Positions 49,240-62,239 of a DNA stretch of 64,000 nucleotides are shown one piece after another. The stretch lies in contig NC_092579.1 of assembly GCF_037975245.1 (NCBI RefSeq), forward strand, positions 9,667,001-9,731,000. The letters run 5' to 3'. The position numbers and the translations under genes are program-made. The notes below the pieces were generated by a model. It saw only the letters and a program-made list of their open reading frames with translations, made no database searches and was not told the DNA's origin. Every line of letters starts with the position of its first letter. Positions within the stretch are counted from its first letter, which is position 1. Origin of the DNA: Apostichopus japonicus. Lineage: Eukaryota; Echinodermata; Holothuroidea; Aspidochirotida; Stichopodidae.

Positions 49240-49510
49240 GCAAATGTAATAATAATAATAAATCCAGACCAGGTACTAAATGCATTTAACATGTGCACAC
49301 TTCGGCAGCCGCTGCTGTGAGTATCCACCTTTATAATTACTTTCATGATTCTTAGAGCAGGTTCCTTTTTTCTTTACTTGGATTTTGATCACTTTTTTGT
49401 AAGATCTTTAGCTTGACTTGTCACATTTCGATTTGTTTTGATTAATACCTGGTTGACTTTATAAATTTGCTGACCACATAAAAGAAAAGAAAAAGAAGAA
49501 AAAAACTACC

Positions 49511-49656
49511 TTAAAAGCAATGATGTCATAGATTATGGAGGATTTGTAAATGTTCTTTGAATATTCAATATGTTTGCCTAGCATTACCCTTCCTGCAAGT
49601 TGTTGACCAAAAAGCAAATCGTTAAAAGCAAAGATGTCATAGAATATGGAGGATTT
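49511..49656. repeat. Short direct repeat inside an adducin intron
   Basis: TTAAAAGCAATGATGTCATA at 49511 and a near-identical copy at 49622 are 111 bp apart. Each continues into TATGGAGGATTT. Confidence 0.8.
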
Positions 49657-49947
49657 TGAATTTTTTGCTTTGAATCTTGACAGGTCTCAACTATGAAGTG
49701 TGGCCTATTGCCGATCAGTCAAGATGCCTTGATTTGTGGTGAGATCTCTATACTATGACTACACGGAGATCGTGGTCGAGGAGGAACAGAAGGATCAAAT
49801 CATCAGGGCCCCTGGACCCAAAAACAAGATCCTATTCTTGCGTAACCATGTATCATCTGCTGTGGTGGGTCCATAGAGGAGGCGTACTTCCTAGCCCTCA
49901 ACTGTGTAGCAGCATGTGAGATACAGGTAGAGAATTAGCTGGACTTG

Positions 49948-52580
49948 GTCCAACGTGGTCGGATTGCTTGTAAAACTTAGCAGTGTGAGGCCAAATGTTT
50001 TCTGGTTATGTTACAGTTTGTTCATTCTCCTCCATTTCAGAATATTTTGGAGACCTGTGAAAGTTACAGAGTTTTCCTTTCTTAAGCTGTTTTTTAAAGA
50101 GCCGGGAATGGGGTAAGGGGGGGGGGAGGGGGTTAGGGTTGAAAATGGACAAGATTAGTCAACTCGAAACACAAAGTAAATGGTATGGATTGAGTTAATC
50201 TTTGTTATGACCCTCTCCTCTGAGAAAAGTTATCTGAAATTTTCAAACTGTTTCCAAACAATATAATCAATTTGGAATTTTTATTGTCTTGGGAATGATT
50301 GTATCTCCTAGCCTACATGGAACTTGATTTTGCCATTAGCATAGTCTACTTCTGTATCAATATGTAGTCATTACACTCTCCTCAACTCTCTCCACCCCCG
50401 AAGATTCCGCTTCTGTACAAACTTTTGTTTGCTATTTCCTGAGTCAATTTAGGCTCTGAGTAACAGCAGAAAGCCACCCGCAATTGCAAAGCCTGCTCCA
50501 TAAAATGAAAAGAAAATAACAGCGGTTGAAAAAGTATGTTTGACTGGAATAATTGCTAGTCTTGATGCGACTTGCCGACTCCAAATCGGATTTATGGATT
50601 GGATTAAGGCATAGTAGGGGATGTTTGCTTTCTAACATGTATGTGCACTAATAATGTTGACATTCAGCGATAAAGTTCCCATAATATTCTTTTTGATGTC
50701 TGACCCCAAGGGCAAGGTTACCCACCTGGGAGATGTGTTTCATTATTGACCTTGGAAACCAGGGTCTTTTGGCTAATGTAAATCCTTAGAAAAGCTACCA
50801 GTTGAAACTGTGGGAAAAATTTCCCTTAGAGATCATTCATGAAAGTCATAATTGAGTTTTCTATGTGTATGTCTTGAAGGTTCAGCTACACACTTTACTA
50901 GTGGGTTAGGATTTCAAGTGGTGGGGGAAGTGGGGGGTGTTGATGGGCAGGAATGGGAGTACACCGGTCCTCTCTTCTCCCTGCAGCATCAAGAGTTGGT
51001 TGTCTGGGTTTTGTCAACCTACAATTTTATCAATCGGTGTGTGTGTGTGGTTTTTTTGGTCGAGTCTGGGTAACAAACAATGGTCGTTACAAAGCGGATT
51101 ATCTGCTTTCTAATAAAGTTACCCTTACCTAACACGAATATAGTCGATAAGTATTCAAAAAGTATTCAAAGATTTCCTTAGTATTCAGAAAATTTACCAT
51201 ATAACACACAGTACAAAATAAGTATTCCAAAACTAATACGAATAACTATAAGCCTTCGTCAGAGCCAAAATATGTAAATGAGTGAAGTATTCGAATACCT
51301 GTTAGGTATTCAAATAGGTATTCGAATAGGTATTCGAGTAGATTTGGAATAGCTATTTGAATACTTAGCTCATTTACATATAAGTATTTGCTAATTTAAA
51401 TAATTCGGCTCTGATGAATACTTATAGTTACTCGAATACTTATTCGCTAGTATTCAAATACTTGTATGCTAATTAGTTATTTTATGAAGGCTTAACAGGT
51501 TTCTGAATACTTACTCGAATACTTATTGAATACTTGTATGCTAATCAGTTCAAAGTAAGGAGAGTTAGGAATTTGGCCAGCTTGTTGTCCTAGTTATTGA
51601 TTAAAACTCTCCAAACAAATAATGAGAATAACCAGAATTCTGAGGTCTCCTTTTTAATTCAACAATTATAAAATTACAAAACAAAAATAAAATACAGCTT
51701 CTTCAATTTCATGTATCTTGGAGCATTCGTGCACTTGTATGCAAACCGTTTGTTCATCTCTTGTGGCTGTGGCTCTGTCCACTGGTTTCTGCCACACATA
51801 CTGTGAATGTACTCTGAACATAAAACATAGAATGATAGGGCACAAATATACATTGGCACAATAACCACCCACCAGAAATGGAAAATATAATATATAATAT
51901 TCAGTGCATAATACAGGGTGCCTTGCAGAATCCAGGCATTGGTTATATCCACCATAGAGATGTTGACATCTTTTTGTTCATTAAAGAGCAAATTATTAAA
52001 TAGCCAAGTTTGGTCCAGTTTTGTTGACAGACAAATTTTTTTTGTTGGATAGGAACAAATGAAGTATTATTGCCCAGACAGACAGTTGCTCAAATATTTG
52101 CCTGTTGAAGGAGAAGTGCATTTCTGTGTTTGTTCTGTAATGGCAGTATTTAGCTCTTTTGTCCCTTGACAGAGAGATGGAAGACAAAATGCTTCAATTG
52201 AGAAGGATTCAAAGGTTTCATCAAAAGGACGAAAGTTCAAACCGGATTTAAGCTAAAAACGACTCTTTAGTGGGTCTTGTATTTTTGAAGCATGAACGCC
52301 AAACGGATGGTTTCTTCGGCAAATCGTGTACAATGTTGTCGTCCTCTTATATGAAATTGTTGAGTTTCATTCCTCGGATGGCATATACAAGATGACAAAT
52401 ATAAGAATCTCCTTAGTAGTGTTAGGACCAGCAGAGCAAAGTCAGCGACGAGAAACGACAAAGGAGGAATAAGACAGATTAAAAGAGTCGCTCGTAAGAC
52501 TTGTGTTCGATAATGTAACAACAAACTGCATTCAAACGCTTTACCGTATGCTAATTATTCGTGACAGATACATGCCATAG
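49948..52580. other. Adducin intron region b-c
   Basis: Noncoding sequence between exons b and c. It has a G-rich run at 50115-50132 and the foldback element at 51125-51555. ORFs on the minus strand (51674-51991, 52267-52524) have no motif. Confidence 0.45.
51125..51555. mobile_element. Foldback element rich in GTATTCGAATAC
   Basis: The left arm (about 51239-51300, with TAACTATAAG, CAGAGCC, ATGTAAATGAG and AAGTATTC) is matched in reverse by 51350-51440 (GAATACTT, CTCATTTACAT, GGCTCTG, CTTATAGTTA). Outer arms near 51125-51180 and 51490-51555 also carry inverted AAGTATTC motifs. The centre is a run of alternating TATTCGAATA words. The element sits within an adducin intron and has no coding content, so it is likely a non-autonomous DNA transposon of foldback/MITE type. 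Confidence 0.6.
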
Positions 52581-52732
52581 GCCTGGATAATGTCATCCAC
52601 CTACCGGATGAAGTCAGAGACAAGGTCGGCGAAGGGACTGCCAAGGACGCAGGTGGGGTCAGTGAGACAGGACACAAACTGAAGGTCGGTGAACTGGAGT
52701 TCGAAGCCATGATGAGACATTTGGACAATATG

Positions 52733-53105
52733 GTAAGATTTCAAAATGCAAAAATTCCAACTCACTTGGCCTGCAACGTCTGTGCAGCAGACCAACTAGC
52801 CTTATTTGCATTTAAAGATCTGGGCAGACATAGCAAGCATTTACTATGCTAATTGCCAACCGATGGCGTCGCTAGTTAACGTATGAGGTTTTTGATCATA
52901 TGTGTACCAAGCTAATACGCTTTATTAAGTGAGATAATTCAGTGAGAAGTGAGTTGTAGGAAGTCAGTGTGGATAAGCAGGTAGCTTCGTTCAGTCAAAG
53001 TAAACAGCTGTGACGTATCAGGATGGTTGGATACACCATTTGATTTGATTTGATTTGTGTCTTACTTGAAACTCTAATTGTTACAGCTTGATACTCTCTT
53101 AGATT

Positions 53106-53145
<40 letters not shown>

Positions 53146-53559
53146 TTGGCAAGCTCTTGACTTAATAATCAGAATGATTGCATACGCTATTGAACATAAT
53201 CCAAACTTTATCGGTTTGGGGAACTTCATGAAGCTCCCTACAAGTGATCTGTCGCACACCCCACCCATTTTGAAAATATTTTAAAGATCACCTGCATCCA
53301 AAATTGTGCAGTATTTCATGGAAATGGCATAGAAACGGAATGTTCCAATTAGTTTGTCCTGAATGCACCAAAGACAGCGAATGTGTGAGATTTTCAAAGA
53401 GATACTTGTGGAAGACTTGATATGTAATCATTTCATAAGTGAAACAGCAAAGAAGACAAAGATGGAGGAATGTTGTGCTGCTGATGTTAGATGTAAGAGT
53501 GACTTAGATCTGCAACCAGCACAAAAATGTGATCACAGGAACTTTTTAATTTGTTACAG
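52733..53559. other. Adducin intron c-d
   Basis: Contains a (TA)n tract at 53108-53143 and a TTTGA-repeat tract at 53040-53058. No other feature was recognised. Confidence 0.45.
53108..53143. repeat. (TA)n microsatellite
   Basis: About 18 TA units. Confidence 0.95.
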
Positions 53560-53841
53560 GGTTACATAACAGGCAACGTGTACGGCCAGCCGTTTGTGAG
53601 ACACGAACTGAAGCCCAAGAGCGACGTCGCCTACCCAGCAGCCTCCACCAACTTCATCTACATCTACAACAACGAATTTGAGAAGAGCAGATATGAGTCA
53701 CTGATCAAGATGTTGAACAGGAGGCAGGCAGAGGAGAAAACGAAATGGCTGAACACGCCAAAGACATACTCCAAGGTGGAGGTAGCTCAAAAGTAAGCCA
53801 ACTGGGGAGAGAAAGGGGAAGACGAGGGCTACAAGACAAAG

Positions 53842-55008
53842 ATACACCTGAGTAGTAGTGACATGTAATTGGTGGTAGGCACATCATCTGTTTGACAGAA
53901 TCACCCGACACAATCCTTAATTTTGGGCAATTTGGGGACTTTGACAATTCAAGACATCGAAGAGGCACTTGCCAAGGTGATGAAAATGTTTTGATTTTAG
54001 CACTTTCCAGAAACAAAAAAATTTAAATCTAAAATGTCCTACAGATGGAATTATCAGAAGTTAGTCATCCTTTGTTTGTTTGCTATTTATTTAGCAAATG
54101 TTTGATCTTTTCAGAGGGAGAACGGGGATAGAAGGGTTGTTGGGGGGGAAGGGGGAAGCGGGATTGTCACCATTCTGGACAATGTGATCCGGGGCGGTGA
54201 TTTGTTTCAAATATTGATGGGGTACATTTGCATGGGTGCAGGGGCATAGCAACTTTCATCCCCCAAATTGTTCTCGCGCTTTGTGATATTTTGTATATTA
54301 ATATCTAAGCGGAGCGCCAGCATCGGTTGGCACGCAGCGTTCAAGAAAATTTCTGGTTTTGATAGCGCCCAGATCACCGAAAATGGCACTTCTCAGGCTT
54401 GAAAATGACCAACCAGATGAACACTTTTGCCTGAGAACCAAGTTTTTTCCAAATAGTTTTTTTTTTCATCCATTACCTATTTTAAGATTGACACCAGTCA
54501 CACATCATGTTGGACCTCATTGCATCTCCTGTGGATCATTGCTTTTGTAGGTAATACTACGTAGCTGCCCACAATACCCGTCAGCCCCACTTTTCAAGGT
54601 TTTAAAGCCCATTATTTGTTCAGAAGTTGAATAAACAAATTCACTTCAAACATGCCCATAATGTTGCACAAAATATCATTTATGGACAACCAATATAGAA
54701 AAAAACCTTTAACCCCTAACAGACCGGTCAAAATTGCATGAGTAGAGGGAAGTATGATGAAGAATGTTGGTCACGGAATTTTCGAAAATTCAGACACAGT
54801 TAATTTATTGGTGAACAAATATTAACAGCTACTATAAAACTTCGATATCCTTAAAAAAAATACAAAAAAAAAATTGAGGGGGGGCGGTCTCCCCCTTTGC
54901 CCCCTGGTTATGCTCCTGCGGTTAGAAATCTTGTAGGAAACAGGCCAAATGGAAACCCAGTGATTATGCGTCATCCACAACTCTTCTCTCTGGTTACATT
55001 TTTCACAG
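53842..55008. other. Adducin intron d-e
   Basis: Begins AT rather than GT. It contains G-rich runs near 54140-54160 and 54878-54890 and no recognised repeat. Confidence 0.45.
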
Positions 55009-55110
55009 TGGGTAGGTGACAAGGACCCCAAGAGTGGTGATGCAGTCGCTATCACCGATCCACAACAGTTTGCAAGACAGGGACAAGATCATAAGGAGTA
55101 CAAGAAGAAG

Positions 55111-55955
55111 GTTTAAACTGTACGTTGATGACAATAAAAACAATGTTATTTCTAATTGATTGTTTTATTTTTGTTATATGTCACCACTTTCTCCTTCCTC
55201 TCCCATTTTTTTGCCTTTCCCCTAATTCGGTCTTCCGAGGAGTGAATGATGTATCTGGTATGTTATAGAAAAAGTGGTAAAGAAAAAAAAGATAATGTAT
55301 AAGTGTATCAGTGAGTGTTGCCCTGGATTCGTTGAAGCGGACTCCCCACGTAGGTAGGGTTCTCCCCTTGAGGGAGTGGACTCCCCATTTAGGGAGCCAT
55401 TTCCACATGTAGGGAGGGTTCACCCAAGAAAGTTTTTTAAGTTGTGCTATTTACTACTTTTGTATTTTTATGGTAGGTTGAAGCGGATGGGTGTATATTT
55501 CTTCACGCCCCCGACCCCCTTCCCACCCAGGATCATTTTACACACAGCAGATCCTTAGCAAGCCTATAAAATTTGCTGTGAGAACTTTAAACATTCTTAA
55601 ATCTCTCCTCCTTAGTATCACTATTCAATGTCCTCTTAGTGTTATGTTATGTGTCTTCTTAGTGCTATGTTATGTGTTCTGTCATTCTGACATCTTTGAT
55701 AGATGTCCCAAAGAGCGTCTGCCGGTGAAGTTTCCGTAACCATATTACCCAGAAATGAAAAATTGATGAGGTCACACCTGCATCCAACAGAACGAGGCAT
55801 TTAGCACTCATGCCACATGCTCCTTGCAGCTGGTGCCAGGACCGCGGTGGCAAAATGCATGAATTTTTAATGCCTCATCCTTAATGGCAGAGAGACTATG
55901 AATAGAAGTGTTATAATGTTACCAACGAGGATGTTGTCTACTCTTTGAATTTCAG
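55111..55955. other. Adducin intron e-f
   Basis: Starts GTTTAA, a weak donor, and ends TTTCAG. Several short AGGGAG/CTCCCC words lie at 55340-55425. No coding sequence was found. Confidence 0.45.
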
Positions 55956-56016
55956 ATTAGGCAAGAGCGTTTTGGGTATAAGACGCACCCTGGACCCATC
56001 TCTGAAGTTCTGGCAG

Positions 56017-58334
56017 GTATAACTTATGGAGATGCTTGCAGAACACAGGTGCGTTGGAATTTTCCTTGTCTCTGGCCCCCTCTACCTTCCATTCTTCTCC
56101 CCACCCCCTCTGCATCTATCTATTAAGTCCACATTCTTAAAGGATATCTCTTGTTTTAGATTATGAAGAGCAGAGCCACCCACCTATTTCTGTTTATAGA
56201 TTGTTTATGATTTGCATAGTAGTATAAAGTATACCGACTAAGTTTGGTAGTATGTCAGCTGATAAGACATTTTGTTTCATGGACAAGACCGTAATAAGTT
56301 GGTGTAGGGTTACACAGCAGTTGTACGGGTATGCTACTGTAGACAAGGACAGAATAAAGCGCCCTCGCTACCTGTTGTGTTCTAACGCGTCTCATACCAG
56401 CACAACAGTGTCCTGTTTCATTTAAGCTTTTACACTGGTTCGAGAGTAAACCACCTGTATCAGCCCGATGACCCTCTAGTAATATTGTAAACATTGATCA
56501 AGATCTAATATGGTAAAGTTTGATCAAGGTACCAGTTTACTTAAGAATAGAAAGTCTTTTTTTCTCTGTCTGTAGTTAGGTAATAGCTTGGCTGACCTAT
56601 CCCCCAATCCCAACAATTATTTTTATGTTATTTGATTAAGCATTATCTTGACCGCACCTACCAATGGGCTGCCAAAAACTTAAGTATCCTTGCTTAGAAA
56701 AATTGTAAAAATCTTCATCATTAATCCAAAACAAGCACTAAGTAATAGAAAGAGAGAAAATAAAAGGGAGGGGGGGGGGAAAATTTTGTTTTATCAATGT
56801 GCCTGGTGTGACAGTCGTTAGGATACGATTCATGTGTACTTATTAAAGTGTGGTGAAAATGACGGATGGTCTCGACATTCCTTCCGTTAGGTTCTATGTA
56901 AGTAATATCAGTGAATGTACCACAAGAAAGTACATGAGCTACAGGGAAAAGTTGAGATATTAGCCACTCCCCCTCCTCCCCCCCACCTCACTCCACCCAG
57001 TAAAATGTGTGGGTAAATTGACACTGAAGCTAGTACTTGGACATGCCACTTGAGTTGCACTTCATGTTAAAATCAATAGGTTGAACAAACTTCCATTGAT
57101 AAGATCGAATTAATTGATCAATCTCAACTTACTAAAGCCAGCTTACTCGGAAACAAATATCTTTCAGTTATGGCTTGTTTTGATATTCTTCATTAATGAT
57201 TACACAAAGTGATTGGTTTTATTTGTAGAAATCATGTCACCTTTAATGTGAGTCATAAATCAATGCTTTGCTTTACTTTTGTTGGTGAACTCGGTTTGAT
57301 CAGTGCTGTTCTACCCAACCTCTACCCCCACCTATCCCCACCCCCCAAATTGCAGTTGTTTTCGGATTGGTTTGACTAGACTCACATGTTTGAAAGACTT
57401 GCCTGCAGCTTTTGTTTACTTCTCAATTGAGTGTTTTGTTTTGAAATTATTTTTGAAGTGATATTGTTTTCGTAAGCTTCACTTTCACCCTTTTTTTGCA
57501 TGAAAAAATGTTTTTATGGTAATGTGTGTATCTTTGCTGAACATCAGAAAGAGAAAAAATACAAGAAGATAATTTCATAATGAAATTATAGTTTAGAGAA
57601 TTAATACCCAGGAGATTCTCAAAGAATATTATTTTAGATTTGCCAGATTTTCTGAAAACATCGGTTCTGATCCTGCCAGACTCTATGTTTATTGTTCAGT
57701 TAAAGTAGCATTCAGCTTGAAAAATCTCAATAAAAAACCAAACCATGTATTCCATATCAAATACGAACATAATTGATGTTCAAATGATAGAAATTACACA
57801 AAGAGGCAGTTTTAACCTCCGACTATGTCCATATTAGCTGTTAGCGTTAGTCTTTACCATGTTTTTACTGTTTCTAGCTTGATTGTTTGGCTAACAATCA
57901 GTTTAAAACCAAAAAAAAATGGGGAAAGAAGTGCTCCTTTAATCTAAATTGCCTGCATGGAATATAGCTCTACTTTTAGTCAAATTCCAGTAGTGCATGT
58001 CACCTTTAAACCCTGTCTTTCTTCAATCTCCTTAAACTAGATCCCCCAAAATTGCTTGACTTTCTCTCCAAACTGGGATGTTGCCTCGACCAAAAAGAGG
58101 GGAGAAAGAAGAAACTGTTTTCTTTCTTAATTCAGCCATCTTTTCGGGCATTTGCTACAATGATGTGATTTTGCTGTGACGCTGTCACAACTTGTCACAA
58201 CGTGTTTCAAGTCTGTATTTACTCTGTCGTTGTAGTTATTGTTGCAAGTTTTGGTTTTCCTTCCCCACTTGATCGACCAGGATGCGCCACTGTCGGATTC
58301 TCGTGACGGTATGTAACCATATGACCATATGTAA
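56017..58334. other. Noncoding stretch after the last recognised adducin exon
   Basis: The next expected adducin exons (PPNPF and ELEEY region) were not found. The content is AT-rich with G- and C-homopolymer runs near 56768-56780 and 56970-56992. Confidence 0.4.
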
Positions 58335-58735
58335 CCATTTGGGAGGGCGTTGTGGTCAAGTGGTTAAGGCAGTGGACTTGTGATCTAAATATTACAGGTT
58401 AGAGCCCTGGCCAGATCATTGCGTTGTGTCCTTGGGCAAGGCGCTTTATCTCCATTGCCTCTCTTCACCCAGGTGTATAAATGGGGACCTGCGAGGTAAC
58501 TTGTAAATATAGTTGCGTGGGCCGGTTTGTGGCTGCACCCTATGGGAAGTCCCCCGGGGGACACATGGTTGTGGTGCACTGTGGTGCCCCAGGAGAGATT
58601 GATTGAATTGTGCACACTTTGGTGTGTGGGTGTGACAAGTTACCAATGACCAGGGGTTAAGTTGTAAAGTCGTGTGAGGAGGCATTAGCCTCATACAAGA
58701 CTGTAAACCTTTAACTTTTAACTTTAACCATGCAG
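58335..58735 (+). mobile_element. tRNA-derived SINE with conserved central domain
   Basis: The head has a perfect A box, TGGTCAAGTGG (near 58351), and a weak B box, GGTTAGAGCCC (near 58397). The body contains CCTTGGGCAAGGCGC and GGTGTATAAATGGGGACC. It ends in a TTTAACTTTTAACTTTAACC tail. The body resembles a central domain that I recall as widespread in deuterostome SINEs, possibly the Nin-DC type; this is from memory. It is non-autonomous and depends on a LINE RT. Confidence 0.75.
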
Positions 58736-61700
58736 CCCAACAGGAATAGGAAATAAATTTAATAACAAAACAAACACAGTAGCGCATCTTGGGAATAAAA
58801 GCAACTGAAATATCATCATTTTGTCACGGTGGATTTATATTGCAGACTTGAGGTTTCCGTATTATCTATGAGGACATTATTAGAACAAACATCAGTAGCA
58901 ACTGAAGTTCTCTCTCACCCTGTTTACTTCATCCATTTTCATTTTTCTTGGTGGTGAAGGGTGATGGGTGTGGGGAAGTGGGGGGGTTAAATGCCACCCT
59001 GAATATTTAAAATATGCAAAATTCTTAAAACTACAGAAAGATCAAATGTAAGAGAGGATTAAGATGTCTTACTTTACTTTTCATATAGCAGAAGGGACAG
59101 AGGTGATCAGGCTAATTAGCCATGTGAAGTTGCACCTCTTTGGGCGTGGGTTGGAGGGGAAGAAACACCAAGGGTTTCGTACAGAAATATTACATAATAT
59201 TGCTTTCACCTGGTGGTAATTAGAATTGAATGAAAAGTGTAGTACGTTAAATGCTACTTCACAAAATTGATTGATCTTTTAGCTTTCAATTCAGACCATT
59301 GTCTCTGAAATGCTCTCTCAACCGATTCTCCATTCAGTGATAAAAGGACATCTGGATTCAACTTTAAGTCTCTGCTTGTTTGTTTGTTTCTGTCCTCTCT
59401 AAATATGAAAGTCTCAATATCTGTCCCATCCATGTTTTGCCATGCCAAGCATCATATATTTACGGACTAATTGCACCCATTTCAACTGTGCTGAAGTAAA
59501 ACTCATTAGAGTGTTTTTAGGGAACTATCCAGTAGCTACTTGACCCGACTGTCAACTTATTTCCTATGGTTTCAATTTTTTCTTTAAATCCATTGGGATA
59601 TGGGTATTTTGAGTTTTTCATATGACATAAACACAAACAAAACTGTTGGTCATGAATAGCACACAGCTCCTCTGTTTTTACTTACATTTCAAAACTGAGT
59701 AAATTGGTTGGTTTTATAACTTGCCTTGTAGTTGTGTTCTGATGAATATCCTTCATTGTTTGTACTTACTTTCATGTGATATTTAGGTATAAAGCCCCAT
59801 TATGCCTTCCATTATAAACACGAACAAACTGTTCCCTAACCCTATTTTGGTAACATTGTGTAGATAATAAGCAGACAATCTTGTAGGTGCATTGTTTGCC
59901 AACTATTTTGGCCGAATCTCAGAGAACGAGCGAGAATAGAAACCTCCAAAACATTATGATTCAGACCGAGTCCAGATGGAATGCATAGTGAGACTTTAAC
60001 ATCAAAGGACAAGATGTACAGTGACCTTTGAGTTAATGTTATATATTCTTTGATGGTGTGATATTCCTTTTATTACGCTTATATTTCTTACATCATGGTG
60101 AAGCATGTAAGACCTACCTTTACAATCCCCACCGGTTTCATACACAGTGTATCAAAGACTGGAACGGTATGAACTATCTTTCTAACTGTTTCCATTCATT
60201 TAGAAGATAGTACAGTATTCAAATTTGGTGGCCTTTACTGTAGAGTTGTTTACTCTGTTGTTCACTCTGATAGTTGAGTATAATTAAGTTACATAATATA
60301 TGCTGCAAGACACTTGGGGCGATATTTTATGAAGGAAGTACGTTCCTTTGTAGCAACTTGTTCTGTTTGCTATATGATCTAACTGTTAACAATGAATTAT
60401 TTGACAACCTGTAGGCTTTATTTTCACACTCAAATGAGTACTTATTAATGATTACCCACATTGTTGATTATTATAGATGTGATTGAACACACAATATCAC
60501 AACCTAATTGAAAGGCTTGTATTAGTATACATATCTCTCTCCAGAGGCGATCCAGTTCACTGTACTTTCATCAAGGGATGTCATTTTCTTATCATGTTTT
60601 CAGTTTTAGTACTTTTATCTTTTATGTTACTGTTTAATTATCATTCAATTATGGTGTGTATGTATGCTGTTGATAAATAAAAAGGATTCCAGCTTCCACG
60701 GAGTGGTAAAATGAATGACTGTCCTTTGAGTTTCTTATAAAGCTAAGATTTATATCAGAGCAGTAACATTATGTAAATGTGGTTTTCTGTTTCTTAATCT
60801 TGGCGTCCAATTGCACTACACATCCAACAAGTGCAGATACCCCCTTCCCCCACTCCAAAGATAAGAATGGGGTTACACGGCCCTTGTAATAATAATAATG
60901 AGCAGTTATTATTACAAAGCTTAACCAAACACAAATGCGGGAGAAGCCCGCACACGCGTATGGATCACAACTTACACTACGGGTGGCTTCCAATTCAACA
61001 TTTTATATAAAATTTAGAAACTCATTTCAGATGGGAAAACTGTAGACTAGCTGCTCTTGGATGATAAACCCACCTTACATAGAACATCCTGATTGCCAAA
61101 CCTAATTGCTTCAAATGCCATTGCCTTTATCCACTCGATCACAGCACCAGTGGTTCATCCTAGATGAAACCTGGCAGAGGGAGGGGGGGGACACCTAAGA
61201 TACAGTTACAGCAACTGAAGTAGATATAACTATTGATTCTACTAAAATTGAGCAAACCTCTACTTTACCCAACCTCTACTTCAAGACATGCATAAGTAAC
61301 AGATGCTCTAGAACTCTGCACAAAAAGGTAAGACTGTACTTTAAGAACAAAACCTCTACATGGATCACAGAAACAGTGAATTTCATTTAATACCTTCATT
61401 TATATTGGAGAATGGGTTAAAAATTCAAACAATTTATCCAAAAAATCTCAAATGTGACATTTTATCACAAAATTCAAGCAGTTTTTGCCAAAATTTGTTG
61501 TATCTGAAAATGTTCATGCAGCTAGCTAAACAATTTTAGGCTGACATTTTTATGTCAAGATTCGCCCCAAGAGTCCCCCTCATAAAGTGTAAATTATTAT
61601 CTTTAGAATGTCTGTCCCATGGATACGCCAGACCTACACCCTCGCCCCCCCCCCCCCCGGGTTGATCATGACAGTAGGCCTACTGTCCCGCCTAGGCCTA

Positions 61701-62010
61701 ATGCCAGACCAACCCATTCGGGTAATGATATATTGGTCATTAAAACAACTTTTCAGACGAGATTCGCAGCGAACTCAATAAATTATCTTGACCAACATGT
61801 TTAATGACCTTAGGCCTATGTTATGAGACCATTTGAATTGTTTCGTTGTAAATGTAATGATTTCAAATGGATATGCATCTAGCATGTCATTGCTAGTTTT
61901 TTTTGTTTTTTTTCAATTAATACGTTGATATATTATGCGGTGTTTGTCCCACATGGCTTGCCATAGACGCACACGGTCGTGGTCAAAGGTTAAGCAACGG
62001 AGCGCGAATT
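58736..62010. other. Noncoding stretch with two hairpins and a poly-C run
   Basis: TTGTAATAATAA (60884-60895) pairs with TTATTATTACAA (60906-60917). GCGGG (60937-60941) pairs with CCCGC (60947-60951). A run of 14 C is at 61645-61658. A possible polyadenylation signal, AATAAA, lies at about 60675. No coding sequence was recognised. Confidence 0.45.
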
Positions 62011-62018
62011 ATGATCTG

Positions 62019-62055
62019 TATATAAAGCTCACGAAAGGTTACACGAGCAGTGCAG
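62019..62055 (+). promoter_or_regulatory. Candidate TATA promoter
   Basis: TATATAAAG at 62019-62027 is followed about 35 bp later by GCAGTTC, initiator-like around 62054, in a locally less AT-rich setting. No clear coding exon follows; the open frame at 62050 starts with GTG only. A good donor, CAACGTAAGTAA, is at about 62357. Confidence 0.2.
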
Positions 62056-62239
62056 TTCGCTTCCTGGCAGCCGTTGGCTAACAATTTATACGTAATTGTA
62101 ATTTGTAGCCTATTCTGTATGGGGGTAACTGCGAAAGAATGTGCATGGCAGATATATTCGCCAGCTCGAAAGTTGTGTATTAGTTTTGTGGAGCAAGTTA
62201 GTACTTCACATTGTTTGAGTCAGCGAGCGTGAGAAATTA

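Larger units (their letters stand above)
49240..56016 (+). pseudogene. Adducin-like gene, central and C-terminal half, with several lesions
   Basis: Six exons in order align with human adducin. (a) About 49240-49316: RPGTKCI, stop, HVHTSAAAA. (b) 49684-49947: VSTMKCGLLPISQDALICGE, GPKNKILFLRNH, SIEEAYFLALNCVAACEIQ. (c) 52581-52732: LDNVIHLPDEVRDK, KVGELEFEAMMRHLDNM. (d) 53560-53841: GYITGNVYGQPFVRHELKPK, then AEEKTKWLNTPKTYSKVEVA. (e) 55009-55110: WVGDKDPKSGDAVAITDPQQ. (f) 55956-56016: IRQERFGYKTHPGPISEVLA. Adducin caps actin and recruits spectrin; a-d are its aldolase-like head and e-f its neck. Lesions are TAA at 49287, +1 near 49750, -1 near 49850 and 49934, TAA at 53794, and AT instead of GT after exon d at 53842. 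The N-terminal head and the MARCKS-like tail are not seen. The gene is either a decayed intron-containing copy or a poorly sequenced gene. Confidence 0.8.

Noticed and set aside
53899-53976. Extra adducin exon (translating to LTIQDIEEALAK)
   Set aside because: Open in phase with an AG before it, but adducin needs no residues between KTK and W, and the match is to no known segment.
53705-54016. 103-codon minus-strand ORF
   Set aside because: Antisense shadow of adducin exon d.
62050-62232. 60-codon ORF downstream of the TATA-like site
   Set aside because: It begins with GTG rather than ATG and shows no recognisable domain.
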